Source of the DNA: Granulosicoccus sp036478565
Lineage (GTDB): Bacteria > Pseudomonadota > Gammaproteobacteria > Granulosicoccales > Granulosicoccaceae
Length of the DNA: 64,000 nucleotides
Assembly (NCBI GenBank): GCA_965224525.1
Contig: OZ245050.1
Coordinates: 3,534,001 to 3,598,000 of the forward strand
Direction of reading: 5' to 3'
Below, in pieces: positions 17,299-25,995 of the stretch (position 1 is its first letter; every line of letters starts with the position of its first letter). Under the pieces are notes generated by a model, which made no database searches, was not told where the DNA came from, and saw only the letters and a program-made list of their open reading frames with translations. The translations under genes were made by a program, and so were the position numbers.

Positions 17299-17440
17299 TT
17301 GGTGTCTACAGAACTGGGGGAACTCTATTCTCCGGGCGAATACTCCAAGCGGAAGTCTGACTCGCTTGAGCTATCAACCCAGTGCAACGATACGATCACC
17401 TGACTCAGCGTTGTCCGAATGTACAAGACAGGGGTTAACT

Positions 17441-19118
17441 AGTGCCTGTCCAATAAGACCTGTTTTTTAATCGCGCCGAGAATTGCGAATTTTGTGTCCG
17501 GCTCTGGCGGCGATGTTTGCCGTAGAATTTCATGAAATTCGCGATTTTTAGCCGAAACCTGGTATTTGTGACTGATACACAGGCAAGGTAGTGCGTCGAC
17601 TTGCCAGTGCCAAGGCGCTATCTGCCGTTTCTGCTTTGATCGAACGGATTCAGGCAGAGCTGAAACGGATCATTCGCACCAGGTTGTAGCTCAATAGCGA
17701 CGACCAGACATAAGCGGCGAATCCATCATAGCCTTTCCAGGTAGCTTTGCTGATGCCAAAAGCGCGCTTGAGTTCGGATATATTGCCCTCAACACCTGCG
17801 CGGAAATTGCGTAGTCGATCGAATGTTTTCTTCTTCACACCCATCTGGTGATAACCCAGCCCACAGCGTTTGTTGAACACCGCTCGATCAACACCTTTTT
17901 CGCGCGCCTGCTCAACATTGGCCTGACTGGCATAGCCACCATCTGCAACCGTTTCCACGGGCACGCAACCGTAGTCTTTGTTGCTCGCATCGAGCACGGG
18001 CAAGAACAATGATTTATCCGATGGGTTGCCATCCTCGATGTTCAGATACGTCACGAAGCCATCGGCCTGAGTGGCCAGATTGATCTTGTGACCATACTGG
18101 ACATCTCTTTTGGCCTTTACGATAATGTCAGTGTGCGGCTCAAACAGGCTGACGATTTTGTCAACGGCCGGAACGCGCTCACCCTGAAAAACTCGACGCT
18201 GTGATTGATCAACGACCTTGAGTAACAAGGCGCGATAGTGCTCGACAGTAGAGATCCAACGATTGGCTTTGTGGGTATCTGTCGCCTGTTCACGCACTTT
18301 CTCGATAGCCTTTTCAAGTTGCTTCAACGTAGTCGATACGCAAGCCAGTAGTTTTGGATAAAGTGCTTCTTTTTCAGGCTTTTTTTCGTGAAATATTTGA
18401 AAGGACAGTGATTTGGATTGTTTGCGTTGATCCTTGAACCGATGCCTGACGCCTGTTGTGATCTGGCTTGTTGCCATCATCCGACTCAACACACGTACAC
18501 CATCATTCAATAGTTGGCTATCCAATGGTTTCGCAATATTGCTATCCACCACCGTACTGTCAATACGCAACGAATCCATCGATAACGTCTGCTCTTGAGA
18601 CCAGTGCAGTATCAGCTGATGGTTGATCTGATCCAGTGTCTCATGACTTATTTTTCGAACGCTCGCCTGCAAGGCAGACTTGCCAGGGAATTGCCCAGAG
18701 CGCAGTCGGACAAAGGCACGGTAGCTGGGCGAATCCGACAAATTGAACGCTAACTGCCGGTAGCTGACGCACAGTATCTGTTTGAGCAACAAGCAACGCA
18801 AAATACTCTCCAGACTCAACCCCCATGCGCCAGTGTTCGCAATCTCCTTCTTGTCAAAATCACGCTCAACCAGGCTCAGGATGATAGGGTGTTTGTCCAG
18901 CAGCTCCGACAACCGCCGGAGTTGTTGTGCATACTCGTGTTCGGCGTAAAAATCGAATATACTGGCCTGAGCATTGCGGGTCTCTCGCATGCGGAAATCC
19001 TCTTGTTTGTTTGGTTTTGCTTCACAACTTCACCATAGCAAATTCAAGAGGATTTTTTACGTCTGCTGATTAAAATCTTTCTTTTTATCAATCGCTTAAA
19101 CGTTTACGGACAGGCACT
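17441..19118 (-). mobile_element. Insertion sequence, IS5/ISNCY-like, with AACT duplication
   Basis: A 1678-bp element with perfect 11-bp terminal inverted repeats: AGTGCCTGTCC at 17441-17451 and GGACAGGCACT at 19108-19118. The tetranucleotide AACT flanks both sides (17437-17440 and 19119-19122) and is the likely target duplication. It carries one intact transposase gene on the minus strand. It lies in the 3' end of the FlaA1-like dehydratase gene, whose last codons and stop now come from the element. The intact gene and perfect ends suggest a recent insertion. Confidence 0.88.
17650..18990 (-). CDS. IS transposase (DDE), ISNCY/IS5-like
   Basis: A 446-residue transposase beginning MRETRNAQASIFDFYAEHEY, followed by a helical N-terminal region (LSLESILRCLLLKQIL and SDSPSYRAFVRL) that resembles transposases filed as ISNCY or IS1182/IS5-like. 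The RNase-H-like catalytic part shows VADGGYASQANVEQA with the second aspartate and AGVEGNISELKRAFG with the glutamate. The frame is intact and the protein is of normal length, so this element may be active. Family placement is from memory of similar sequences and is less certain than the transposase call. Confidence 0.85.
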   Translation of the reverse strand: MRETRNAQASIFDFYAEHEYAQQLRRLSELLDKHPIILSLVERDFDKKEIANTGAWGLSLESILRCLLLKQILCVSYRQLAFNLSDSPSYRAFVRLRSGQFPGKSALQASVRKISHETLDQINHQLILHWSQEQTLSMDSLRIDSTVVDSNIAKPLDSQLLNDGVRVLSRMMATSQITTGVRHRFKDQRKQSKSLSFQIFHEKKPEKEALYPKLLACVSTTLKQLEKAIEKVREQATDTHKANRWISTVEHYRALLLKVVDQSQRRVFQGERVPAVDKIVSLFEPHTDIIVKAKRDVQYGHKINLATQADGFVTYLNIEDGNPSDKSLFLPVLDASNKDYGCVPVETVADGGYASQANVEQAREKGVDRAVFNKRCGLGYHQMGVKKKTFDRLRNFRAGVEGNISELKRAFGISKATWKGYDGFAAYVWSSLLSYNLVRMIRFSSA

Positions 19119-21065
19119 AACTAATAACGGGCCCTTTGCACCGGCATGCCGTACTGATTCAGATATCTCACCCGAACAAGCAAGATCCAGCAGCGCGCCA
19201 CGCAGTGCGCTTCTGTCAGCTGATTCTGCGAGCTGCCGAATTGCATCAAGCCTACCCTTTAACACCTCCCATTCGATCCACGTCTCATTGGCGGTAAAAA
19301 CCTTCTTCACCTTTGAAGCATGATGGTCATTGTTAATAAATAGTTCTTCATACATCTTTTCACCAGGGCGCAACCCACTCAGCTTTATCTCAACATCCTT
19401 ACTATTACCAGTATCCTTTTTAAGTTTTTTTCCACACAGTCTTACCATTGTTTCTGCCAGATCGTAGATACGCACAGGCTCACCCATATCCAGAACAAAT
19501 ACATCACCACCGCGTGCTATTCCACTAGCCTGCAGTACCAACTGAGCTGCTTCGGGTATTGTCATGAAAAAGCGGGTTATGTCCTTATGAGTGAGAGTAA
19601 TCGGAGAGCCCTCTCTTATTTGTTTCATGAACTTCGGCACAACTGATCCGGACGAGCCAAGTACATTGCCAAAACGAACCATGCTGATACAGGTTTCGCT
19701 GTTTGTGCTGGCTTTAGCCTGTAAAACCAACTCCGCTGTTCTCTTACTTGCGCCCATTGAGTTTGTAGGTCGAACAGCTTTATCAGTGGATATCAATACA
19801 AAATTCGCTACCTTGTGCTCAATGGCAGATTCAAGAACCGTCTTTGTACCGAAAACATTAACAAAAACACCTTGCTCAGGCTGCGCTTCAACAATCGGAA
19901 CGTGTTTATAGGCTGCCGCATGATAAACCGTGTCAACCTTCTGCTCTCGAATAACCCGGTCTATTCCAACTTTATCGGTTACCGAGCACAATACAGGTAC
20001 AAAGCATTCAGATGAGAATCCATGCTTATCTCCAAGGGCAAGCAGTTCCTCAGTGATCTGGTAAAGGTTAGCTTCGCTGTGATCACAGACAACCAACTTC
20101 CGAGCATTCAGACAAAATATCTGGCGGCAAAGTTCTGATCCAATTGACCCGCCGCCTCCCGTTACCAGCACCACCTTGCCTGTTACACATTTTCCCATCA
20201 GGCTCATGTCCGGTGACACTTCTGTTCTGCCAAGAATGTCTGCAATAGATACATCCCGTATCTGGCTCGGCGCGGCATGACCAGCCACCACTTCTGAAAC
20301 AGTAGGTATTGTCTGTATAGGTAAGCCTAGCTCCTCAAGTCTAGCGATTTTCTTCTGATACTCCAGATTACTGACAGATGGGATTGCAAGGATAACAAGT
20401 GATACATCAAGGCGCTTAAGAGCCGTCCCAAGGTGTTCTAACTTCCCATCTACCACAGGCAATCCGGCTACGGTTGATTTGACCATATTTTGATCATCAT
20501 CGATAAATGCCACCGGGCGATACTCTTTACCTACAGCCAGTAGTCTCATTAATTGCCGCCCCGCCGAACCAGCGCCGTAGATTGCAACTGGCTCTCCTCG
20601 AATGCCGGATGTGAACATCATTTGCCACAATATGCGAAGTCCGCAGGTGCCAGTCAGCAATAACAAACCGTAAATGACAAACAACGACCGAGGATTGGTT
20701 TCATTCGGCGGAAACAGATTCATCGCAATTAAAAGCACCAATGCAGAACCTATGCATCCCTTTGCCAGCTGATACAGCAAGCGCATATTGCTTGACCTTA
20801 CAACCCAGCGATAAATACCCAGGCCAGCAAATAAGGACACGGTAATGAGCGGCATCAGAAGAAACAAAAACCAACTGGCCCCGAACCCCGTATAGAAATA
20901 CCCAAATCGCAATGTATAAGCCAACCAAAGTGCTGTTGCAACTACCAACCCGTCCAGCAGAGCGCTGACTAATTGCTTATTACCGCGCCCCGTGTTGGCG
21001 ATATTAAAAACAAGCGACGTCAGGCCTTCGGAAAATCGCAAACCATTGTTCGTTACGTTGACCAC
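19104..21065 (-). CDS. Membrane nucleoside-diphosphate-sugar dehydratase, FlaA1/PglF/WbpM type; C-terminus altered by IS
   Basis: A 653-residue enzyme with about four N-terminal membrane helices, a CoA-binding-like Rossmann domain (PVAIYGAGSAGRQLMRLL) and a C-terminal short-chain dehydrogenase domain. The latter has VLVTGGGGSIGSELCRQI, YHAAAYKHVPIVEAQPEQ and SMGASKRTAE, the Met-for-Tyr active site typical of PglF/WbpM. Members are UDP-GlcNAc 4,6-dehydratases. The last residues (VSACP) are encoded by the inserted element. Without it, the frame would continue about 20 codons (VNPCLVHSDNAESGDRIVAL) to a TGA at 17374-17376. The catalytic domain is complete, so activity may survive. Confidence 0.9.
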   Translation of the reverse strand: MVNVTNNGLRFSEGLTSLVFNIANTGRGNKQLVSALLDGLVVATALWLAYTLRFGYFYTGFGASWFLFLLMPLITVSLFAGLGIYRWVVRSSNMRLLYQLAKGCIGSALVLLIAMNLFPPNETNPRSLFVIYGLLLLTGTCGLRILWQMMFTSGIRGEPVAIYGAGSAGRQLMRLLAVGKEYRPVAFIDDDQNMVKSTVAGLPVVDGKLEHLGTALKRLDVSLVILAIPSVSNLEYQKKIARLEELGLPIQTIPTVSEVVAGHAAPSQIRDVSIADILGRTEVSPDMSLMGKCVTGKVVLVTGGGGSIGSELCRQIFCLNARKLVVCDHSEANLYQITEELLALGDKHGFSSECFVPVLCSVTDKVGIDRVIREQKVDTVYHAAAYKHVPIVEAQPEQGVFVNVFGTKTVLESAIEHKVANFVLISTDKAVRPTNSMGASKRTAELVLQAKASTNSETCISMVRFGNVLGSSGSVVPKFMKQIREGSPITLTHKDITRFFMTIPEAAQLVLQASGIARGGDVFVLDMGEPVRIYDLAETMVRLCGKKLKKDTGNSKDVEIKLSGLRPGEKMYEELFINNDHHASKVKKVFTANETWIEWEVLKGRLDAIRQLAESADRSALRGALLDLACSGEISESVRHAGAKGPLLVSACP

Positions 21066-21418
21066 AATTGCACACCGTTAATGTTTTGATTTAATCGTCA
21101 CTCAAGTATGTTTGGCTAGATCAATAAGTGTCAATGCACTATTACCCATTGAGCGATCGAATACCCATTAGTTGTCATTCAATACTTTTTTTCTTTTTAT
21201 TCTCAACAACTTAAAACACTACTATACCTAGTGATAGTCAGTACTATTAACCATAGTAGCATTAGCCATATTACCAGTACCTTTACTGTTACAACTCAGA
21301 CGAAACGCATATAGACTCACATTACTTATAACGACATTAACACTAGAGTTTTTCTCGCAACTAACAACGTTTTCACTCACATTGTTAAATTCCTTCTGTA
21401 GGCTGGCGATCTCCAACT
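21066..21418. other. A+T-rich divergent intergenic region in the polysaccharide locus
   Basis: These 353 bases separate the dehydratase gene (minus strand) from the kinase-like gene (plus strand). The region is clearly A+T-rich, with poly-T stretches around 21187-21200 and many short ACTATT/TATTAC words. Promoters for both directions must lie here, but no -35/-10 pair stands out and I see no gene. Confidence 0.55.
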
Positions 21419-22219
21419 TTGAAAAAACAAACCATTATCGAAACACATCAGGTCAGGAAATACGGTGATCCGGCTTCGCTTGCCATGGAAGTTGAAAAAA
21501 TGCTGGCAGCGCAGGCTATCGGGCAAAGCAGCGGTATGTTCATTGTCCCAGAAGTGCTTGAATTCGATGCAGAGCGCGGTGAGCTTACAATGTCCCGACT
21601 TTCAAACCTGGTACCGTTGCGACAGCTCAAAGGGAGTTCATCGCGTGATCTCGCGTTCTACCGTTCCGCCGGAGAAGCCCTCGCGATCATTCATCAACAG
21701 CTTTACATGAACTCGAACTCTAGGGTTGATCTGCCTGCGAAACTCGATAATCACAAACACAAATGTTGGGTACACGGCGACTACACAAAACAGAATGTTG
21801 GTACAGCCATGCACAACGGACAGGTAACGTTGGCTATTATTGATTGGCAGCTAAGCTCTATGTATGGCGGTAATGCGACCTATGGGACCGCTAATTTTGA
21901 CATAGCCTGGTTTGTATCCGGCGTGTTTCTCGAGCCCCCTCACAAGCAAACGGGACAATGGCATATGCAACTCAAGGCCAGGCATTTCCTCGCAGGCTAT
22001 TTCAAATATGCGACCGAAGGATTGGGCACAGCCAGCACGCTAGCGTATTCGAGAACGCTCTATCAACGTCGCCGTGAGGAATTTACATCCAACTACTCCA
22101 TAATGCGGCGCTTGGGTCTGTTGCCAGGATTAATACACTGGAAAATGTTTCTGGACTCTGAGGAATTTTGTGAATTGCCGGTAGACATACCAGACATGGA
22201 TACTGATGCAAGGCCCTAG
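21419..22219 (+). CDS. Aminoglycoside phosphotransferase/choline kinase-like protein
   Basis: A 266-residue protein with a kinase fold of the APH/choline-kinase group. The catalytic loop WVHGDYTKQNVGT (about residues 118-130) has the Asp and Asn of the HGDxxxxN motif, and LAIIDWQLSS supplies the metal-binding aspartate. In a glycan locus it probably phosphorylates a small alcohol or sugar; antibiotic resistance is not implied. The frame opens with a TTG at 21419; the N-terminal RKYGDPASLAMEVEKML looks like the normal kinase start, so I keep it, although no good ribosome binding site is visible. An ATG at 21485-21487 is the alternative. Confidence 0.78.
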   Translation: MKKQTIIETHQVRKYGDPASLAMEVEKMLAAQAIGQSSGMFIVPEVLEFDAERGELTMSRLSNLVPLRQLKGSSSRDLAFYRSAGEALAIIHQQLYMNSNSRVDLPAKLDNHKHKCWVHGDYTKQNVGTAMHNGQVTLAIIDWQLSSMYGGNATYGTANFDIAWFVSGVFLEPPHKQTGQWHMQLKARHFLAGYFKYATEGLGTASTLAYSRTLYQRRREEFTSNYSIMRRLGLLPGLIHWKMFLDSEEFCELPVDIPDMDTDARP

Positions 22220-22322
22220 ACAGAAGTTAGTTAGGCCGTACGAATCGGGTGGTTTAGACTCGGCTGAGTAAAAACACAAACTCACGAAATGTCATACGCA
22301 AATAGAGCGACAGATTACCAAT

Positions 22323-23078
22323 ATGACTGCAACTTCATCACATGCTGACTCCTATCGTGTAAGTCATTCGAGTACTGGTTACGGCACTCAGTATAGCCGG
22401 GTATATCAGGATGGTTATTATTACAAGCAATGGATAACTATTGAAAAACCGCTGCTTACCCGTATTTTGGAAAGTTACAAAAGACAAGGCGCAACACGCG
22501 TTATGGACTTTGCCTGCGGCACAGGCCGCATACTGTCCGTGTTGGAAAGGCATTTCACCAACCCCACCGGGGTAGATGTGTCGGAATCCATGCTCTGTTT
22601 CGCAAAGTCAACATGCATTAAGTCCAAAATCCTGCAGCAGGATATTACTAAAGAACCAATAGACTGTAAGTTTGACCTGATAACAGCTTTCCGATTTTTT
22701 CTAAACGCAGAAGAATCCCTGAAAATCGAAGCCTTGGAAGCCATTCGTAGAAACCTTACTAGTGATGGCATTTTAATCGCCAATATTCATCAGAATTCCA
22801 GCAGCCCCCTTGGCATGGCCCACAAGGTACGCAACCTGATAACCCGATCACAGCGCTCAAATGACCTTTCTTACAAAGAATTCGAGGTAGTTCTGAACAG
22901 TTGCGGATTCAAGGTCATCGAGCTGCACCATTACTCCTTCCTGCCCCGTCCGGGCTGGTTTGCCAGCAATATCCTGGGAAGCATCATTCTACCGTTTGAA
23001 CAGCTTTGCACCTTTCTTAGACTACCCCGGTTTCTTTGCCAGTCATACATTGTCGTGGCAAAAAGGAGTTGCGTGTAA
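22323..23078 (+). CDS. Class I SAM-dependent methyltransferase
   Basis: A 251-residue methyltransferase. The SAM-binding motif I is TRVMDFACGTGRILSVLERHF (about residues 59-78), followed by PTGVDVSESML (motif II acidic residue) and FDLITAFRFFLNAEE. It probably methylates a sugar or the glycan terminus in the locus. It ends 4 bases before the start of the flippase gene and carries no membrane segment in its first 200 residues; the C-terminal end is hydrophobic. The acceptor cannot be told from sequence. Confidence 0.85.
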   Translation: MTATSSHADSYRVSHSSTGYGTQYSRVYQDGYYYKQWITIEKPLLTRILESYKRQGATRVMDFACGTGRILSVLERHFTNPTGVDVSESMLCFAKSTCIKSKILQQDITKEPIDCKFDLITAFRFFLNAEESLKIEALEAIRRNLTSDGILIANIHQNSSSPLGMAHKVRNLITRSQRSNDLSYKEFEVVLNSCGFKVIELHHYSFLPRPGWFASNILGSIILPFEQLCTFLRLPRFLCQSYIVVAKRSCV

Positions 23079-23082
23079 ATGA

Positions 23083-24363
23083 ATGATTGTGAACTCACGT
23101 GGTCTGCACTCCCAGACTGAATACAATATGAGCTCAGGCGCCAAGGGCATTAAATGGAACTCCATAGGGGCGTTCGGATATCTGGGTTTTCACGCCCTGA
23201 GCATCGCACTGATAGCCAGATTTGAGGGAGCTGAATCAGTAGGGATATTTTTGTTAGCCCAGGCAGTCGGTATGCCATTATCTCTATTGAGTGGTCTTCG
23301 CTACCATGATATCAACGCAACCGAACATCAAATTACACACTTCCGAAGCCAACTCAAAAATGTGTCACTCATTGCCATACCGCTAACGACAATTGCTGTA
23401 GTTCTCTGGGTGTTTTTTACAAACGGTAATATCCGGATGATAGGCCCGCCTGTCATAGTTGCTAATGTTTTGCTCGCCTATGCGCAGATATCACAAGGAA
23501 GGTTGATAAGGCTGCGAAAATTCAGGCTTGCAGGTCTGTTTGAAATAGCCCGTGGCATTACCAGTATTTTGTCTTTTTTTACCGGCATTGTGCTATTGAA
23601 TTCATTTTTCCTTGGCGCTGTTCTGCTTGTTTTTTCATGGACCATCATCCTATTGGTCGAACTGCGCAAAGCCCATCGGCTTTCATTGCCGATACTGAAT
23701 GAGAACACGGCAACCATCAATTTGCTTGAACGCATTCGCTACTCGCTGAGTGACTCCATGGCAATATTTCAAACTTCTTCTGTCAGGTTGGTAGTTGGAG
23801 CCATAATTGGTGACGCCGCGGTAGGTATATTCGGGGCCACTGCACTACTTATCAAGTTTATTCATCCGGCCGCAATCGCGATAACCAAAACAATGCTGCC
23901 CCAGCTGGCCGACGCATTGGCAAAAAACGAGTTGCAAATCGTCAGGCAATTATTTTCCAAGATTAACAGAACCACGATTGGGCTGATTATAGTGTTTACA
24001 GGCCTGGGCTATTGGCTCACCCCACCCTTTGTCGAGTTGCTTCTGGGCGAAACACTACGTCCACCACCACTAGTGGCTGCAATTATCATGTTTGGTGCCG
24101 CACCCCTGATTGGCTCCCGATTTCAAACACAAATACTGATTGCCTTGAGAGACAGATTAGCGGTCGAGCGAGTTGCCTGGGCTGCATGGATCAGTAGTGC
24201 CGCATTGGCCCCTGTGTTGGTATGGTTGTACGGGCTTACCGGAGCAGCTGTTGCCGTGGCTACAGGCTATCTTGTACGTTACGCGCTAAGTACATTCTAT
24301 GTACACAATGCGATTAGAAACAACTACACAATTGCACAAGTGCCTGAGCGGATGCCCCAATGA
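23083..24363 (+). CDS. Oligosaccharide flippase (Wzx-like)
   Basis: A 426-residue polytopic inner-membrane protein of the MATE-like polysaccharide flippase group, with about twelve hydrophobic segments. It would move lipid-linked repeat units across the inner membrane. The best start is uncertain: ATG 23083 has AGGAG about 14 bases upstream, while ATG 23128 (MSSGAKGIKWNSIGAFGYL) matches the usual beginning of the family better. An ATG at 23079 is out of frame. Its end overlaps the beta-helix gene by 4 bases (ATGA). Confidence 0.85.
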   Translation: MIVNSRGLHSQTEYNMSSGAKGIKWNSIGAFGYLGFHALSIALIARFEGAESVGIFLLAQAVGMPLSLLSGLRYHDINATEHQITHFRSQLKNVSLIAIPLTTIAVVLWVFFTNGNIRMIGPPVIVANVLLAYAQISQGRLIRLRKFRLAGLFEIARGITSILSFFTGIVLLNSFFLGAVLLVFSWTIILLVELRKAHRLSLPILNENTATINLLERIRYSLSDSMAIFQTSSVRLVVGAIIGDAAVGIFGATALLIKFIHPAAIAITKTMLPQLADALAKNELQIVRQLFSKINRTTIGLIIVFTGLGYWLTPPFVELLLGETLRPPPLVAAIIMFGAAPLIGSRFQTQILIALRDRLAVERVAWAAWISSAALAPVLVWLYGLTGAAVAVATGYLVRYALSTFYVHNAIRNNYTIAQVPERMPQ

Positions 24364-25802
24364 GGCAATCATGCAAACGACGGTATTTTTTACGAAGTGT
24401 TGCAGGTGGGGCACTGCTGCCATTGTCCAGAACCCTGGCAAAGCAAGAAGTTGTCATTCCGCATGATAGTCGGGAGATTGTCGCCAGTCCGATGCCACCA
24501 TGGCAGGCGAAGGTCAAACGAGACAACTCGACTTCCATTCTACCGCTTGATCCGAAGCCCATTGTGCGGATCGAATCCGAAGCCGATATCGTTGCCGCAG
24601 TAGCAAAAATTAACACGGTAGGAAAAGGCACCTTAATATGGGGAGAGGGGACTTTTCGCATACCGAGCATTAGCGACACACACACTGCGTTGTATTTTGC
24701 CAACCTGTCCGAATTCAAGATGTATGGCATGAGCAATAAGAAAACAACTCTCTTACAGGATATCGAAACAAAGCATGCGCAACTACAGCTGCGCCTGTGT
24801 GCTTTCGAGAATATTGGAAAGCTGGATATCGCTGAGCTGAGCGTTAACGGCCAACGTGACAAGTATATCACTCCAGGTTCGCCCGAAAAAGGCGAGAACG
24901 AACATTGGCAAAACGCAGGTGATCCCGCCTACCATTTGCACAACAATCGAGAGGCGATGAACAATATTTTCATGCGTAATATTGGGGCTGGCCGAATTGG
25001 TAATATCAATAACATCAGTTCGCGGGGTGATTTCATTAACATGGCTAATGTTTCAAACATGACTATTCACGACTGTGATATTAGCAATTGCGGTCGCAAT
25101 GGCATCACGCTTGGTGGCCGCCGTGGACTGGAATGGAGTAGAAACATTGAAATACACGCGTGTCAGTTCCGTTCCAGCATAGATACGCAAATGATCGACC
25201 TTGAACTACATGGAAGTAGAACGGCTACGCCTTCCCAGTTCAATCGCAACCTGTATATTCACGACTGCCTATTCGAAGCTCAATCGCCCGACGATGATAT
25301 AGATCAAGATCAGTTCGCAATTGTGCTATACGCCATTATTGATTTTCTCGTTGAAAACTGCGAGATCAACAGCCCGGTTATAGTTCGCAATGGACACGGT
25401 GTTATGCGAAACAATAACGGCGGAATTCCACAGTTCACCATGGATCGCTACTCTTCTGCAGAGATCGAGCAGACACGGTTTGATCTTGTTCCAAAACTTC
25501 GGAAAGCCAATAAAAATGTCGCTGGCATACTGATAGCTCGGCGAGATGATATTAGCCCGTTGCGTTTTTCCCTGGTCGACTGCGATATCAACGCATCTCA
25601 GCTCGAATCTGTCATTGAAATCCAAGATTGCCTGGATGTTGAAATTCGCAACAATAGATTTTCAGCCAATAGCGCTGCAAGCAAGCTTCTACTGATAGCC
25701 AGGTCGGAAGACATGACAGCACGCATTAGCAACAATCAAGGGATCAACGAACCACAGACAAAGGAAGGCAATGGAAAGAAGGTATTCATCCAGTCTGATT
25801 AG
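24360..25802 (+). CDS. Tat-exported right-handed beta-helix protein
   Basis: A 480-residue protein with a probable twin-arginine signal (KRRYFLRSVAGGALLPLSR, residues about 6-24), which would export it folded to the periplasm. The rest (about 100-450) is a parallel beta-helix of the pectate-lyase-like type, with repeated N-I and D-C turns such as NMTIHDCDISNCGRNGITL and RNLYIHDCLFEAQ. Related proteins are polysaccharide lyases, epimerases or acyl-modifying enzymes. It is translationally coupled to the flippase gene, suggesting it trims or modifies the polymer in the periplasm. The specific reaction is unknown. Confidence 0.75.
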   Translation: MRQSCKRRYFLRSVAGGALLPLSRTLAKQEVVIPHDSREIVASPMPPWQAKVKRDNSTSILPLDPKPIVRIESEADIVAAVAKINTVGKGTLIWGEGTFRIPSISDTHTALYFANLSEFKMYGMSNKKTTLLQDIETKHAQLQLRLCAFENIGKLDIAELSVNGQRDKYITPGSPEKGENEHWQNAGDPAYHLHNNREAMNNIFMRNIGAGRIGNINNISSRGDFINMANVSNMTIHDCDISNCGRNGITLGGRRGLEWSRNIEIHACQFRSSIDTQMIDLELHGSRTATPSQFNRNLYIHDCLFEAQSPDDDIDQDQFAIVLYAIIDFLVENCEINSPVIVRNGHGVMRNNNGGIPQFTMDRYSSAEIEQTRFDLVPKLRKANKNVAGILIARRDDISPLRFSLVDCDINASQLESVIEIQDCLDVEIRNNRFSANSAASKLLLIARSEDMTARISNNQGINEPQTKEGNGKKVFIQSD

Positions 25803-25995
25803 TGCCTGCCCATAGGCAGCGACTTACTTATAAAGTGAGTTCCGAGCATGCTCCAATGGTGTTATTACCGAAATCCCTTCTACGTTTATACGTTAGTACA
25901 GGTGGCGGTTTTTCGGCTACATCAGCTGATACAATTTTTATCAACAACCGGTAACTCATACCTCTATTCGAGGTGCTATCAGCGAGGTTCACAAC

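Larger units (their letters stand above)
16074..17327 (+). mobile_element. IS3-family insertion sequence with 3-bp target duplication
   Basis: A 1254-bp element. The ends form long imperfect inverted repeats: the left end (16076-16100) starts GAGTTCCCCC and ends GTAGACACC, and the right end (17301-17325) is its near-complement, GGTGTCTAC to GGGGGAACTC. The triplet TTC lies directly outside both ends (16071-16073 and 17328-17330), the 3-bp duplication expected for IS3. It contains orfA, an A6G slippery heptamer at 16394-16400 and orfB. Both reading frames carry a single-base indel, so the copy is probably dead even though its borders are intact. Confidence 0.88.

Noticed and set aside
21228..21416. 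Small minus-strand open frame in the divergent gap
   Set aside because: Low-complexity composition, no ribosome binding site and no recognisable features; the region is more likely promoter DNA.
25801..25811. AGTGCCTGCCC, one base different from the end of the 17441-19118 element
   Set aside because: It lies at a stop codon with a small hairpin, has no second end nearby and no duplication, so chance similarity is likelier than a remnant end.
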